A stretch of 64,000 nt of DNA, taken from the NCBI RefSeq assembly GCF_001310815.1, contig NZ_BAZK01000005.1, positions 186,001 to 250,000 of the forward strand, in the 5' to 3' direction. How positions within the stretch are numbered: the stretch's first letter is position 1; the number at the start of each line of letters is the position of its first letter. The notes below the pieces were generated by a model, which was not told the DNA's origin, did no database searches, and saw only the letters and a list, made by a program, of their open reading frames with translations. Positions 18,339 to 26,783 of this stretch are shown here, piece by piece. A program made the translations under genes and the position numbers. The stretch is from Pseudovibrio denitrificans JCM 12308 (GTDB lineage: Bacteria > Pseudomonadota > Alphaproteobacteria > Rhizobiales > Stappiaceae).

Positions 18339-21300
18339 ATGACTGATATTAGCCATCCCGCCCCAAATTTTGATCGTGAAACCATTGCTGAGCTGCTGAA
18401 TAAGCATTGGGATCTGAAAGGTGCCTTGTCGCCGCTGGAAAGTGAGCGCGACCAGAACCATCGCCTTGATGCGGAAGATGGAACGCGCTGGACCGTGAAG
18501 ATTGTCAATTCCAGTGAGCCTGAGGCAGAGACTGGCTTTCAGACGGCCATGCTGCAGCATCTTGCTGTTTCTGCGCCAGAGCTGCCAATGCCACGACTGC
18601 GCCTGACAAATGACGGCGGTGCCACGCAAAGTGTCGTCGGGCCAGATGGAGCACAGCATGCAATGCGCGTGGTTTCCTGGGTGACAGGTGTACCACTGGC
18701 TGAAACTAAGCGGGAAGAGGGCATTGTTGCCAGCCTTGGCAGTTTGCTTGGAAAGATGGACAAGGCGCTTCGCGGTTTCGTGCATCCTGGAGCTCTGCGC
18801 AGTTTTGAGTGGGATCTTCGTGCTGCTGGTGATGCGCGTGATCGGTTGGCCGCGATTGGCGATCCTGATCATCGGCGTATTGTGGAGTACTTCCTTGAGC
18901 GCTTTGATCGTCTGGTTGCTCCCAAGCTCGCAGGCTTGCGGGCAGCTGTCATTCATAATGATGCAAATGACTGGAACGTTCTGGTTGATCCTGATGATCA
19001 TTCCCGTGTCTGTGGTCTGATTGATTTCGGGGACAGCTTGCTCACGCCGGTGATTGCGGAAGTTGCGATTGCGGCGGCCTATACGATCATGGAGGTGCCT
19101 GATCCGATTGGTGCAGCAGCAGATTTGGCTGCGGCTTATCATGAGGAGTATCCGTTGGAAGAGGGGGAGGTTGATCTTCTCTTTGACCTGATTGCAATGC
19201 GCCTTGTGACCAGTGTGAGCCTTTCTGCGCTTCGGAAAGACGAGACTGAAGACAATCCTTATCTGGCGGTCAGTGAAGCGCCGGCATGGAACCTGCTCTA
19301 CAAACTTTACAGCATGAAGCCTGCGTTCGCGACATCGATCCTGCGCAAGGCCTGTGGGTTTGAGGCGGTGCCGGGCGCGCGGAAGGTTGCTGAGTTCTGT
19401 GCAAAGAACCGCAACTCCTTTGTCGGTCTGTTTGAGCGTCATCCAAAGTTGATGTCCAAGGCTATGGTGCCCTATGGAGATCCCGAGAATGAGATGACTG
19501 TGAAGTCCCGGGATCGGCAGCCAGAAGCTGCGCAGGAGTGGTGGGAAGATTACTGCGAAGCTCACAATGTGGAGCTGGGTATCGGCCCATGGGGTGAGAG
19601 CCGTAGTGTTTACTCCTCCGACTTTTTTGAGAGCCGGTTTATCGAAGGTGAGCGCCGCCGTAATCACTTGGGGTTTGATCTGTTCCTCCCGTCTGGCACC
19701 CGTGTTCGTGCGCCTATGGACGGCAAGGTCCGTTCTGTTGTGATTGAAACTGATCCGCTTGGCTATGGCTGCATGATCGCGCTGGATCATGAGACGGACT
19801 GTGGCCAGCCCTTCGTGAGCCTGTGGGGGCACATGGCGCATGAGGCGGCAAGTCGATTAAAGGCGGGTGATGTGGTTAGAGCCGGTGAGACGGTTGGTTA
19901 CCTTGGTGCTGAAGATGAGAATGGGGGCTGGGCACCTCATTTGCACTTGCAGCTTTCAGCGGATGTTTCTTTGAGCGCTGAGGAGATCCTTGGTGTTGGG
20001 GAAGAAAAGTATCTCGATGTGTGGGCGGACCTGTTCCCATCCGCCATTGATTTTGCCGGGCTTCCTCAAGAGACATTGGGCAGTGGCGGGCGTTCAATTG
20101 ATGAGATTGTTTCGTCGCGTCGCCAGAACCTACTGCCGAACCTTTCCATCTCCTACAGCGAGCCGATCAAGTTTGTGCGTGGTGAAGGGGCTTATCTGAT
20201 TGACCATTGCGGACGGGCATATCTGGATTGCTTCAACAATGTTTGTCATCTGGGTCACGCACATCCGGAGGTGGTTGAAGCGCTTTCTCATCAGGCAGGT
20301 CTGCTGAACACCAATACCCGTTATCTGCATGACAATATCGTGGAGTACTCCGAACGGCTGACGGCTACATTGCCGGATGATCTGGCGGTTGCGTCCTTTG
20401 TGTGTACGGGCAGTGAAGCGAACAGCCTGATGATCCGTATGGCCGAAGCGCATACGGGCCGGCGGGATGCGGTGGTTTTGGATTGGGCTTATCATGGCAC
20501 CACGCCTGAGCTGATTGCGCTGAGCCCTTACAAATACAAGCGCAATGGCGGAAGGGGACAGCCTGATCATGTGTTCGAGGCTGCTATTCCTGACGCCTAC
20601 CGCGCTCCTGCGGACTGGGCGCCTGAGGAGATCACCGCGCGTTATGTGCAGAGTGTAGCTGAGCAGTTGGATCTGATGAAGAAACAAGGTCGTGCGCCAG
20701 CTTTCTTCATTGCTGAATCAATTCCAAGTGTGGCTGGTCAGGTGTTTATGCCGGATGGGTATCTGGATGAGGTTTACAAGCTGATCCGCGCAGAAGGTGG
20801 CCTGTGTGTGGCTGATGAAGTGCAGGTTGGCTTTGGCCGGGTTGGTTCTCACTGGTGGGCTTTTGAAACCCAGGGTGTGACGCCTGATGTTGTGACCATG
20901 GGCAAGCCAATTGGCAACGGTCATCCTATGGCCGCTCTCGTTACCACGCGCGAGGTGGCGAAGAGCTTTAACAACGGTATGGAGTACTTCAACACATTTG
21001 GCGGCAATCCGGTTTCCTGCGCGGTGGGGCTTTCTGTTCTCAATGTAATTGAGCGGGATGGATTGCGTGAGAATGCTCGCGTCGTGGGCGATTATATTCT
21101 GTCTGGCTTCTGCAAGATGATGGAGAAGTATGAGTTCATTGGTGATGTGCGTGGCATGGGCTTGTTCCTTGGTGTTGAGCTGGTGAAAGACCGCAAAACC
21201 AAGGAGCCTGCAACGGATATGGCCAGACGCGTGGCGAACCGTGCAAAGGATCTGGGTATTTTGATGGGCACTGAAGGGCCCTATGACAATGTGTTGAAGA

Positions 21301-21401
21301 TGCGCCCACCGATGATTTTTTCTAAGGAAAATGCGGATTACCTGCTGGACGTGCTCGATCAGGCCATGAATGAGTCCGTTTCGGCTCTGGAAACCATGTA
21401 A
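18339..21401 (+). CDS. Kinase / M23 / class III PLP-enzyme fusion
   Basis: A 1020-residue, three-domain protein. Residues about 1-330 form an aminoglycoside-phosphotransferase-like small-molecule kinase with H206-N-D208 and the metal site IDFGD around D229. Residues about 410-570 form an M23-type domain with H443xxxD447 and H534xH536. Residues about 590-1015 form a class III aminotransferase with PLP lysine K856 (MGKPIGNGHP). Kinases of this type (hydroxylysine kinase) and PLP phospho-lyases (AGXT2L type) act in sequence on amino-alcohols, so a phosphorylation-then-elimination pathway in one chain is a fair inference. No signal peptide is seen, making a true cell-wall peptidase role doubtful. 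Confidence 0.85.
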   Translation: MTDISHPAPNFDRETIAELLNKHWDLKGALSPLESERDQNHRLDAEDGTRWTVKIVNSSEPEAETGFQTAMLQHLAVSAPELPMPRLRLTNDGGATQSVVGPDGAQHAMRVVSWVTGVPLAETKREEGIVASLGSLLGKMDKALRGFVHPGALRSFEWDLRAAGDARDRLAAIGDPDHRRIVEYFLERFDRLVAPKLAGLRAAVIHNDANDWNVLVDPDDHSRVCGLIDFGDSLLTPVIAEVAIAAAYTIMEVPDPIGAAADLAAAYHEEYPLEEGEVDLLFDLIAMRLVTSVSLSALRKDETEDNPYLAVSEAPAWNLLYKLYSMKPAFATSILRKACGFEAVPGARKVAEFCAKNRNSFVGLFERHPKLMSKAMVPYGDPENEMTVKSRDRQPEAAQEWWEDYCEAHNVELGIGPWGESRSVYSSDFFESRFIEGERRRNHLGFDLFLPSGTRVRAPMDGKVRSVVIETDPLGYGCMIALDHETDCGQPFVSLWGHMAHEAASRLKAGDVVRAGETVGYLGAEDENGGWAPHLHLQLSADVSLSAEEILGVGEEKYLDVWADLFPSAIDFAGLPQETLGSGGRSIDEIVSSRRQNLLPNLSISYSEPIKFVRGEGAYLIDHCGRAYLDCFNNVCHLGHAHPEVVEALSHQAGLLNTNTRYLHDNIVEYSERLTATLPDDLAVASFVCTGSEANSLMIRMAEAHTGRRDAVVLDWAYHGTTPELIALSPYKYKRNGGRGQPDHVFEAAIPDAYRAPADWAPEEITARYVQSVAEQLDLMKKQGRAPAFFIAESIPSVAGQVFMPDGYLDEVYKLIRAEGGLCVADEVQVGFGRVGSHWWAFETQGVTPDVVTMGKPIGNGHPMAALVTTREVAKSFNNGMEYFNTFGGNPVSCAVGLSVLNVIERDGLRENARVVGDYILSGFCKMMEKYEFIGDVRGMGLFLGVELVKDRKTKEPATDMARRVANRAKDLGILMGTEGPYDNVLKMRPPMIFSKENADYLLDVLDQAMNESVSALETM

Positions 21402-21407
21402 ACTATC

Positions 21408-21435
21408 AAAAAAGGGCCAAAGTCTGGCCTTTTTT
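21408..21435 (+). terminator. Terminator of the fusion gene
   Basis: A GGCCA/TGGCC stem, extended by an A6/T6 pairing across one bulged G, ends in six Ts just after the stop. Confidence 0.85.
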
Positions 21436-21448
21436 ACCTGAAGAATAG

Positions 21449-21477
21449 GCGGGGACAGGAGGTTGTCTCCGCTTTTT
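21449..21477 (+). terminator. Second terminator
   Basis: A nine-pair stem with one G-U (21449-21457 with 21464-21472) followed by TTTTT. With the first hairpin it insulates the phage-like module that follows. The 180 nt from here to 21659 hold no gene I can support. Confidence 0.7.
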
Positions 21478-21659
21478 CTTTATCCTGAGGGCTAACTGGA
21501 TAGGGGGAAGCGTGAGTTCATTTCATGTTGGATATCCGGAGGCGTCGCTCAAGATCGCAACATACTGAGTGCTCCGGTTTGGTGTTTCGGGTTTGTTTTC
21601 AATTGGGTTGGCTTACCAACCTTGCGGGAACAGGCCCCAGAGTTTGAAGGTGGGCGAAC

Positions 21660-21965
21660 ATGGTAACCATTGAAAGCAGTGCAAGCATTACCGCCTGGGG
21701 TGAGAGAACCTTTGGTCAGGTGGCTGATCTGAATGCACTGATTGAGCGGGCGCGAGAAGAGCTGGCTGCTCTGCAAATGGCTGTCGAAAGCGGTGACAGT
21801 GCGCGTGATGTTGCAGCTGATGCAGCTGAGATTGCTATTCTATTGCATCGCCTTGTTGGTCTGCATGGTGCCGAGCTTTCCTTTGCTGTCGATGAAAAAA
21901 TGGCACGTAACCGCACCCGCATCTGGTCTCTGGCTGGTGATGGTACCGGTCGTCACGTCGCTTAA
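21660..21965 (+). CDS. MazG-like / DUF550-type small protein
   Basis: A 101-residue all-helical protein resembling short MazG-like nucleotide pyrophosphohydrolases found in phages and bacteria. The match rests on the layout AWGERTFG, then REELAALQMAVESGD, then a helix AADAAEIAILLHRLVGLHG, then DEKMARNRTRIWSLAGDGTG, which is a common ending in that group. The usual metal motifs EExxE and ExxD appear as EELAA and DAAE, so catalytic activity is uncertain. It precedes the DUF2793 and lysis genes on the same strand. Confidence 0.55.
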   Translation: MVTIESSASITAWGERTFGQVADLNALIERAREELAALQMAVESGDSARDVAADAAEIAILLHRLVGLHGAELSFAVDEKMARNRTRIWSLAGDGTGRHVA

Positions 21966-22078
21966 GCTATAGGTCTTTGCTGCTGGCTGACAGGCCTTAC
22001 GGTCTCATCAAGACTTATCCCCCTCGCTACGCTGAATGATACGCTTTTGCGTAGGCTAGGCGATCTATGGGGATCTTG

Positions 22079-22849
22079 ATGAGTGAGTGGACGACACATC
22101 TTAAGCTGCCGTTTCTGGCAGCTGCTCAAGCACAAAAGCATGTGACACATAACGAGGCCTTGGCACTCGTTGATCTGGTGGTGCAGCTTGCTGTTGTTTC
22201 TGACAGCGTAAACGCGCCTCCTGCGGACCCTGCTGAGGGTGACCGCTACATCGTGCCTGCTGGTGCCACGGGCATCTTTGCCGGACATGAGCACAAAATC
22301 GCAGCCTTCGATGGAGGTGTCTGGCGATTTCTAGCGCCAGTTGATGGCTGGGCTGCCTGGGTACAAAGCCTGGGCGCTATGCGTATCTATTCCGGCGGTG
22401 GCTGGATTGGGTTTTCTTCCGTTGCAGGACTAGGCGTTGACAGCACCACTGGTGGCGCTGCGTTTCAGCAGGAAGCGACGGTGCTTTGCGAGAGCGTTCA
22501 TAAGGCGCAAAACCAGTTTGTCACCGTTGATGAACTGATTACTCTTTCGGGTAGCTTTACCGACAGCACCCTTCACATTCCTTCCCGAGCAATCGTTTTT
22601 TGCGTTTCTACACGTGTGACTGAGGCCATCACCGGCGCGAGCTCCTATGATTGTGGGATCTTGGGTGAGACCAGCAAGTTTGGTGGTTCGCTGGGTGTGA
22701 CTGCTGGCTCAAACAATGCCGGGGTGATTGGGCCGACAGCGTATTATGCAGATACGCCTGTGCGGGTCACGGCGAACGGAGGCGGCTTCACTGGCGGTAA
22801 GCTCCGACTTTCCTTGCATTACTTCCTGCCGGTCGTGCCGCAAAGCTGA
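22079..22849 (+). CDS. DUF2793 phage/GTA tail-type protein
   Basis: A 256-residue DUF2793 protein. The N-terminal signature HLKLPFLAAAQAQKHVTHNEAL and the GDRYIVPAGATGIFAGHEHKIA and GWIGFSS segments define the family, which occurs in tail-fibre-like proteins of alphaproteobacterial prophages and gene transfer agents. The C-terminal half, rich in Gly, Ser and Thr (TGASSYDCGILGETSKFGGS onward), looks like a fibre or carbohydrate-binding tip. ATG 22079 is preferred over 22067 because GGGGA lies at good spacing before it. Tandem terminators follow. Confidence 0.75.
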   Translation: MSEWTTHLKLPFLAAAQAQKHVTHNEALALVDLVVQLAVVSDSVNAPPADPAEGDRYIVPAGATGIFAGHEHKIAAFDGGVWRFLAPVDGWAAWVQSLGAMRIYSGGGWIGFSSVAGLGVDSTTGGAAFQQEATVLCESVHKAQNQFVTVDELITLSGSFTDSTLHIPSRAIVFCVSTRVTEAITGASSYDCGILGETSKFGGSLGVTAGSNNAGVIGPTAYYADTPVRVTANGGGFTGGKLRLSLHYFLPVVPQS

Positions 22850-22871
22850 TCATATCTATTTGAGTTTTCTG

Positions 22872-22894
22872 AGGCCGCTTCCGCGGTCTTTTTT
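22872..22894 (+). terminator. Terminator after DUF2793 gene
   Basis: Seven-pair stem (22872-22878 with 22883-22889), TTCC loop, T6 tail. Confidence 0.85.
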
Positions 22895-22904
22895 GTGTTT
22901 TGAT

Positions 22905-22927
22905 GGAGGCCTCGAGCCTCCTTTTTT
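22905..22927 (+). terminator. Second terminator abutting lysis gene
   Basis: GGAGGC (22905-22910) pairs with GCCTCC (22916-22921), followed by T6. It ends only 15 nt before the lysis-gene start codon and 3 nt before its ribosome site. Confidence 0.8.
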
Positions 22928-22941
22928 GTTGGGAGATGTTG

Positions 22942-23724
22942 ATGAAGTCTACGTTTGATCTGATTATCGCCGATTTGCTTCACACCGAAGGCGGGTTTGC
23001 CCATCGCAGCCGCAAAGCGGATCCGGGAGGGCCGACACACTATGGGATCACGCAGGGTACATTGAGTGCGTGGCGGGAGCGAAAAGTGAGTGTGGAGGAA
23101 GTTCAGGCGCTGAACCAGTCTGAGGCTGTCGAGATCTATCGGGCGCAGTATTGGGATGCTGTGCGAGGGGATCGTTTGCCGCTTGGTCTGGACTATGCGC
23201 TTTTTGACTTTGGGGTGAACTCGGGTCCTGCGCGGGCGGTGAAGACACTTCAAGCGATCCTCGGGGTGGGCGTTGACGGTGTGATTGGCTTGAAGACGCT
23301 TGCTGCGATCAAGCAGCGGCCCGTGGTTTATCTGGTGAATGAGCTTTCGGCTCGAAGGCTGGCTTTCATGAAGCGATTGCGGAACTGGCCTTACAACAAG
23401 AATGGCTGGTCCCGTCGGGTGCGGGACGTGCAGGAAAAGTCGCTCAAACTTATGGAAGATCGTGGCAAGCAGAAACAAACAGTGCCAGTTCTGGATGGGT
23501 TTGATCGCGGGCAGGGGGCAAAAGCGTTGGGGCAGGAGACTGGTGTGATCAATGCGTTGATGACGCCAGAGGGTTTGAGCAAAGCTGCAGCGGCTGTTTC
23601 AGGCTTTGCGGGAATGCTCGCCGGTTCTGGTCCCGTGCAATGGGCGTTTGCGCTTTCACTTCTGATTGGCGTGGGTGTTGGAGCTATTTGCTGGTGCAGA
23701 GAACACGAGACGCCTGACGAATAG
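22942..23724 (+). CDS. GH108 N-acetylmuramidase with C-terminal membrane helix
   Basis: A phage- or GTA-type lysozyme. The 260-residue protein opens with the GH108 catalytic site HTEGGFAHR (E16), continues PGGPTHYGITQGTL and YWDAVRGDRLPLGLDYALFD, and carries the peptidoglycan-binding 3-type segment TLQAILGVGVDGVIGLKTL. A linker leads to a single hydrophobic helix at about residues 230-251 (WAFALSLLIGVGVGAICWC), which could anchor it or act in its release. ATG 22942 has GGGAG 6 nt upstream. No separate holin or spanin is seen. It lies between two terminators and tRNA-Pro. Confidence 0.85.
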   Translation: MKSTFDLIIADLLHTEGGFAHRSRKADPGGPTHYGITQGTLSAWRERKVSVEEVQALNQSEAVEIYRAQYWDAVRGDRLPLGLDYALFDFGVNSGPARAVKTLQAILGVGVDGVIGLKTLAAIKQRPVVYLVNELSARRLAFMKRLRNWPYNKNGWSRRVRDVQEKSLKLMEDRGKQKQTVPVLDGFDRGQGAKALGQETGVINALMTPEGLSKAAAAVSGFAGMLAGSGPVQWAFALSLLIGVGVGAICWCREHETPDE

Positions 23725-23732
23725 AAGAAAAA

Positions 23733-23809
23733 TGGTCGGGTAGGCCGGATTTGAACCGACGACCCCTTCACCCCCAGTGAAGTGCGCTACCAGGCTGCGC
23801 TACTACCCG
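23733..23809 (-). tRNA. tRNA-Pro (GGG)
   Basis: A full cloverleaf on the minus strand. The acceptor stem pairs CGGGTAG with CTACCCG, the D arm contains AGCGCAGCCTGGTAGCGC, the anticodon arm is CTTCA-CTGGGGG-TGAAG giving anticodon GGG at 23775-23773, and the T arm contains GGTTCGAATCC. The CCA end is encoded (23735-23733). It sits 8 nt past the stop of the lysis enzyme, on the opposite strand. Confidence 0.97.
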
Positions 23810-23820
23810 AACCTATGAGG

Positions 23821-23859
23821 ATACTTGCGCCTGGATGCGGGGACCGCACATGCAAGTAT
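23821..23859 (-). other. Nested hairpin between tRNA-Pro and polysaccharide genes
   Basis: ATACTTGC (23821-23828) pairs with GCAAGTAT (23852-23859), and inside it TGCGG (23836-23840) pairs with CCGCA (23844-23848). There is no T-run. It could close the polysaccharide transcript or be part of the tRNA promoter region. Confidence 0.4.
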
Positions 23860-23948
23860 TCCTATTTCAGGAGTAGCCTTAACGGCTTATCCTTACAACT
23901 TTCCTACCTAATTCAGGTTGTCTGATCAAGGATCAAATGCGGCTGGTG

Positions 23949-25216
23949 TTATTGTGCTGGTGGAAAACGCCTGTAGCGGGAAATGCCGGATTCCGCTGCA
24001 ATGATAGCCCACAGGATGCCAAGCAGCAGGAAGTAGTGGCGCCAGTGGTCACTGTCAATAATGAAGCTAACACAAGCGTGTAGCAGGAACGCCACGTAGG
24101 TGCAGACGATGTATTTCTGCCATGGGCGTGGTTTGAAAACCAGTGGCAAAGCTTTGATCAGTGTCCAGAAAACGAGCGTTACATAGGAGAGACCACCAAG
24201 CCACCCGTAGGTTGTAAAGGCCTTCAGATAGGCGTTGTGTTCATCCTCCGGGAAGATGGAGTTAAACCCGCCAACACCAAGGCCAAATGGGCGCTCTGTG
24301 ACAAGCGTGAAACCTTCCCCCCAGCGGCCAAAACGGCCCAAACGAGCCCCGTCGTAGTCCTGAACAAGCCTGGCGCGGAGAGTGAACATCTCCGAGATCG
24401 ATTCAATGGAAAGGATTGCCAGGAGAGCCATAATAAGGCCGATACCTGCGAGGCCAAGAATGCCCAGAAGCTTCAACCGTGGCACTGAACGCCGTTCATT
24501 GATGAAGACGAGCAGGAAGACCATGAGTGCGCCACCGAGCGTCATGCCCCAGGCTGCGCGGGAGAAGGAAAGGAAAGCGCCGAGCAATAAGACGAGCAAG
24601 ATGCCCGCTTTGAGAATGTTCTCCTTCAGTGGCTTGGTCAGGATGTCGTAGGTGATCAGTAGCGTCGGCAGCAGCAGGAATGGGCCATAGACGTTGGGGT
24701 CTTTAAAGGTGCCTTTGGCGCGGCCATACAGAGTGAACTGGTCATAGGCTCCGGGGAAGGCGTTGAAATATCCAGCAACGGCCAGCAGCGTCGCAAACAG
24801 AGCGGCGAGCATGTATCCCTTCTCAATCGCCTCAATCCGCTCAATTTTCGCTGAGAGCGTTGCTGCGTAGAGGAAAGACGAGAATGCCAAGAAGACCGTG
24901 ACTGCATAGAAGATGACAGCTTCTTTGGTGTCTGCCGCTGCTGGCAAAGCATGATGCCGCCTACGATGTAGAAACACAGCAGGATCAGAAGAGGCAGGAT
25001 GTCTTTACGCAGTTCCAGCCCAAAGAAGGACCAGCCCACCAGCAAAAGCGCGATGAGCAGGTCATATGGGGCAGGTTCTATGATGACGAGTGCGCTCACG
25101 GACGCGGTCAAAAACAACAGCGCGCGGGCGATTGTTTCTGTGCCGATCGTCAGAGGCACGTGCCAGAAGGGGCGCGTGCGTCCGATAACATCGTGAGGGC
25201 GCGATAGGTTGGTCAA
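23949..25216 (-). CDS. O-antigen ligase/polymerase-type membrane protein (frameshifted here)
   Basis: A Wzy_C-family polytopic protein that polymerises or transfers polysaccharide in the periplasm. The N-terminal part reads from ATG 25216 (TNLSRPHDVIGRTRPFW) through several helices. At about 24950 the frame breaks; adding one base continues GGIMALPAAADTKEAVIFYA and stays open to 23949, about 422 residues. The large periplasmic loop contains GRAKGTFKDPNVYGPFLLLP and the ERPFGLGVGGFNSIFPEDEH segment typical of O-antigen ligases. Its start overlaps the 3' end of the sugar transferase gene by four bases. Confidence 0.82.
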
Positions 25217-26771
25217 TATGCGTTTTCCGTTTCCAGAAGGCAGAACGGTGTTTTAATCAGGATGTAGAGATCAAAGAAAACGGACCAGTTCTCAATATAG
25301 TAGATGTCGCATTCGACACGCTTCTGGATCTTGTCTTCTGTGTCCGTCTCACCGCGCCACCCTTTGATCTGTGCCCAACCCGTCACGCCTGGCTTCACTT
25401 TGTGGCGTGCGAAGTATCCATCCACCACGTTCTCATAGAGGCGGTTTTCGGCCTTTGCCGAAAGGGCGTGAGGGCGTGGGCCGACGAGTGACAGCTGGCC
25501 CATTAGCACATTGATGAGCTGCGGAAGTTCATCGATGGATGTCTTGCGGATGATACGGCCAACCTTAGTGACGCGTGGATCGCCTTTGGTGACCAATTTG
25601 GAGGCGTTGGCGTCCGTCATGTCGTGATACATGGAACGGAACTTGAAGACGTCGATCAGCTCGTTGTTAAAGCCATAGCGCTTCTGGCGGAAGATGACCG
25701 GCCCGGAACTGTCCAGCTTGATCAGCAGTGCCGTGATCAGCATGACAGGGGAGAGGGCGATCAGCGACAGGCTGGCAAAGAAGATATCAAATGCCCGTTT
25801 GGCGATGGTGTCCCAATCCGCAATTGGCTTTTCCAGAACATCAACGAATGGGACGGTGCCAACGAAGGACGATGCTCTTTGACGGAAGCGGAGTTTATCT
25901 GCGTGTGCGGACAGGCGGATATCGACTGGCAGCACCCAGAGTTTCTCCAGCAGCTGAATGATGCGCTTTTCTGCGCGGATTGGGATCGTTACCAGCAGCA
26001 TGTCGATCTGCGCGATGCGAGCAAACTCCACCAGATCAGAAACGTTGCCGAGCTTCTGATAGCCGGCGACGCTCGGTGGGGAGCGGTCATTGGAGCGATC
26101 ATCAAAGATGCCGCAGATCTCGATGTCATTGTTTGGCTGGCGCTCCAGCTCTGCAATAAGGTCAGCGGCTGCTTGTCCGCCGCCCACCAGAACGGCTCGG
26201 CGGCTCAGGCGGCCCATGCGTGTCCAGCGCACGATGAAACCGCGCATGACCATTCTGAAGATGGTCAGGACAGCAGCGCCGCTGACAAACCACTTCAACA
26301 GGAACGCCTGCGGAATTTCAGCGGAAGGCAGGATCAGAAGCAGAGACGTGATCAGAGCGGCGAACACAAGCGCCCATGCGGTAATCAGGCGCATAACTTG
26401 TGCAACCACTTTTTGCAGTGCGTTGGCCTGATAAAGATCTGCCATCTGAAACAGCATGATGCCGATCATGGAGCTTCGAACAGCGCAAAGATCTGCCAGA
26501 GGGGCGGGATATCGAGGGCTGCTCCGCTTAAGTATGCGACAATCCCCGTGATGACGATCAAGGTCGCGTCTGCAGTGCGCATGAAGCCATCAAAAACGGA
26601 CTTGGAGATGGTGTTGGTGCGCAGGGTTGCTGCCACCTCCAATGCATCCTTGGAAAGATTGCTGATAGTGACGTCTTCGTTGTGCGTCGCAGATGCCTGG
26701 TGACCGTCTGTCGTGGTTTTGTCATCAGGTGACGGGCCACTCTCAATTACATTGAAGCGATGTTTGACCAT
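25213..26771 (-). CDS. Undecaprenyl-phosphate sugar phosphotransferase (frameshifted here)
   Basis: A WcaJ/ExoY-type polyprenyl-phosphate hexose-1-phosphate transferase that loads the first sugar of the repeat unit onto the lipid carrier. The N-terminal 101 residues from ATG 26771 end in a membrane helix and LWQIFALFEAP; one missing base at about 26470 separates them from the other 418 residues (MIGIMLFQMADLYQANALQ onward). Together they give the normal length of about 520. The catalytic domain shows KRAFDIFFASLSLIALSPVM, FRQKRYGFNNELIDVFKFRS, LPQLINVLMGQLSLVGPRPH and KPGVTGWAQIKGWRGET. It follows the glycosyltransferase by 12 nt. Confidence 0.88.
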
Positions 26772-26783
26772 GTTGCCGTGCGC

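Noticed and set aside
18312..19841. 509-codon open frame antisense to the fusion gene
   Set aside because: No start signals or recognisable domains, and the plus-strand kinase and M23 domains have intact catalytic residues.
21512..21568. 18-codon GTG reading with AGGGGG upstream, a possible leader peptide
   Set aside because: Too short to support, no repeated regulatory codons, and no attenuator follows before the MazG-like gene.
25624..26703. Long open frame (359 codons) on the plus strand over the sugar transferase gene
   Set aside because: The minus strand holds a well-matched WcaJ/ExoY-type gene; the plus reading is compositional shadow.
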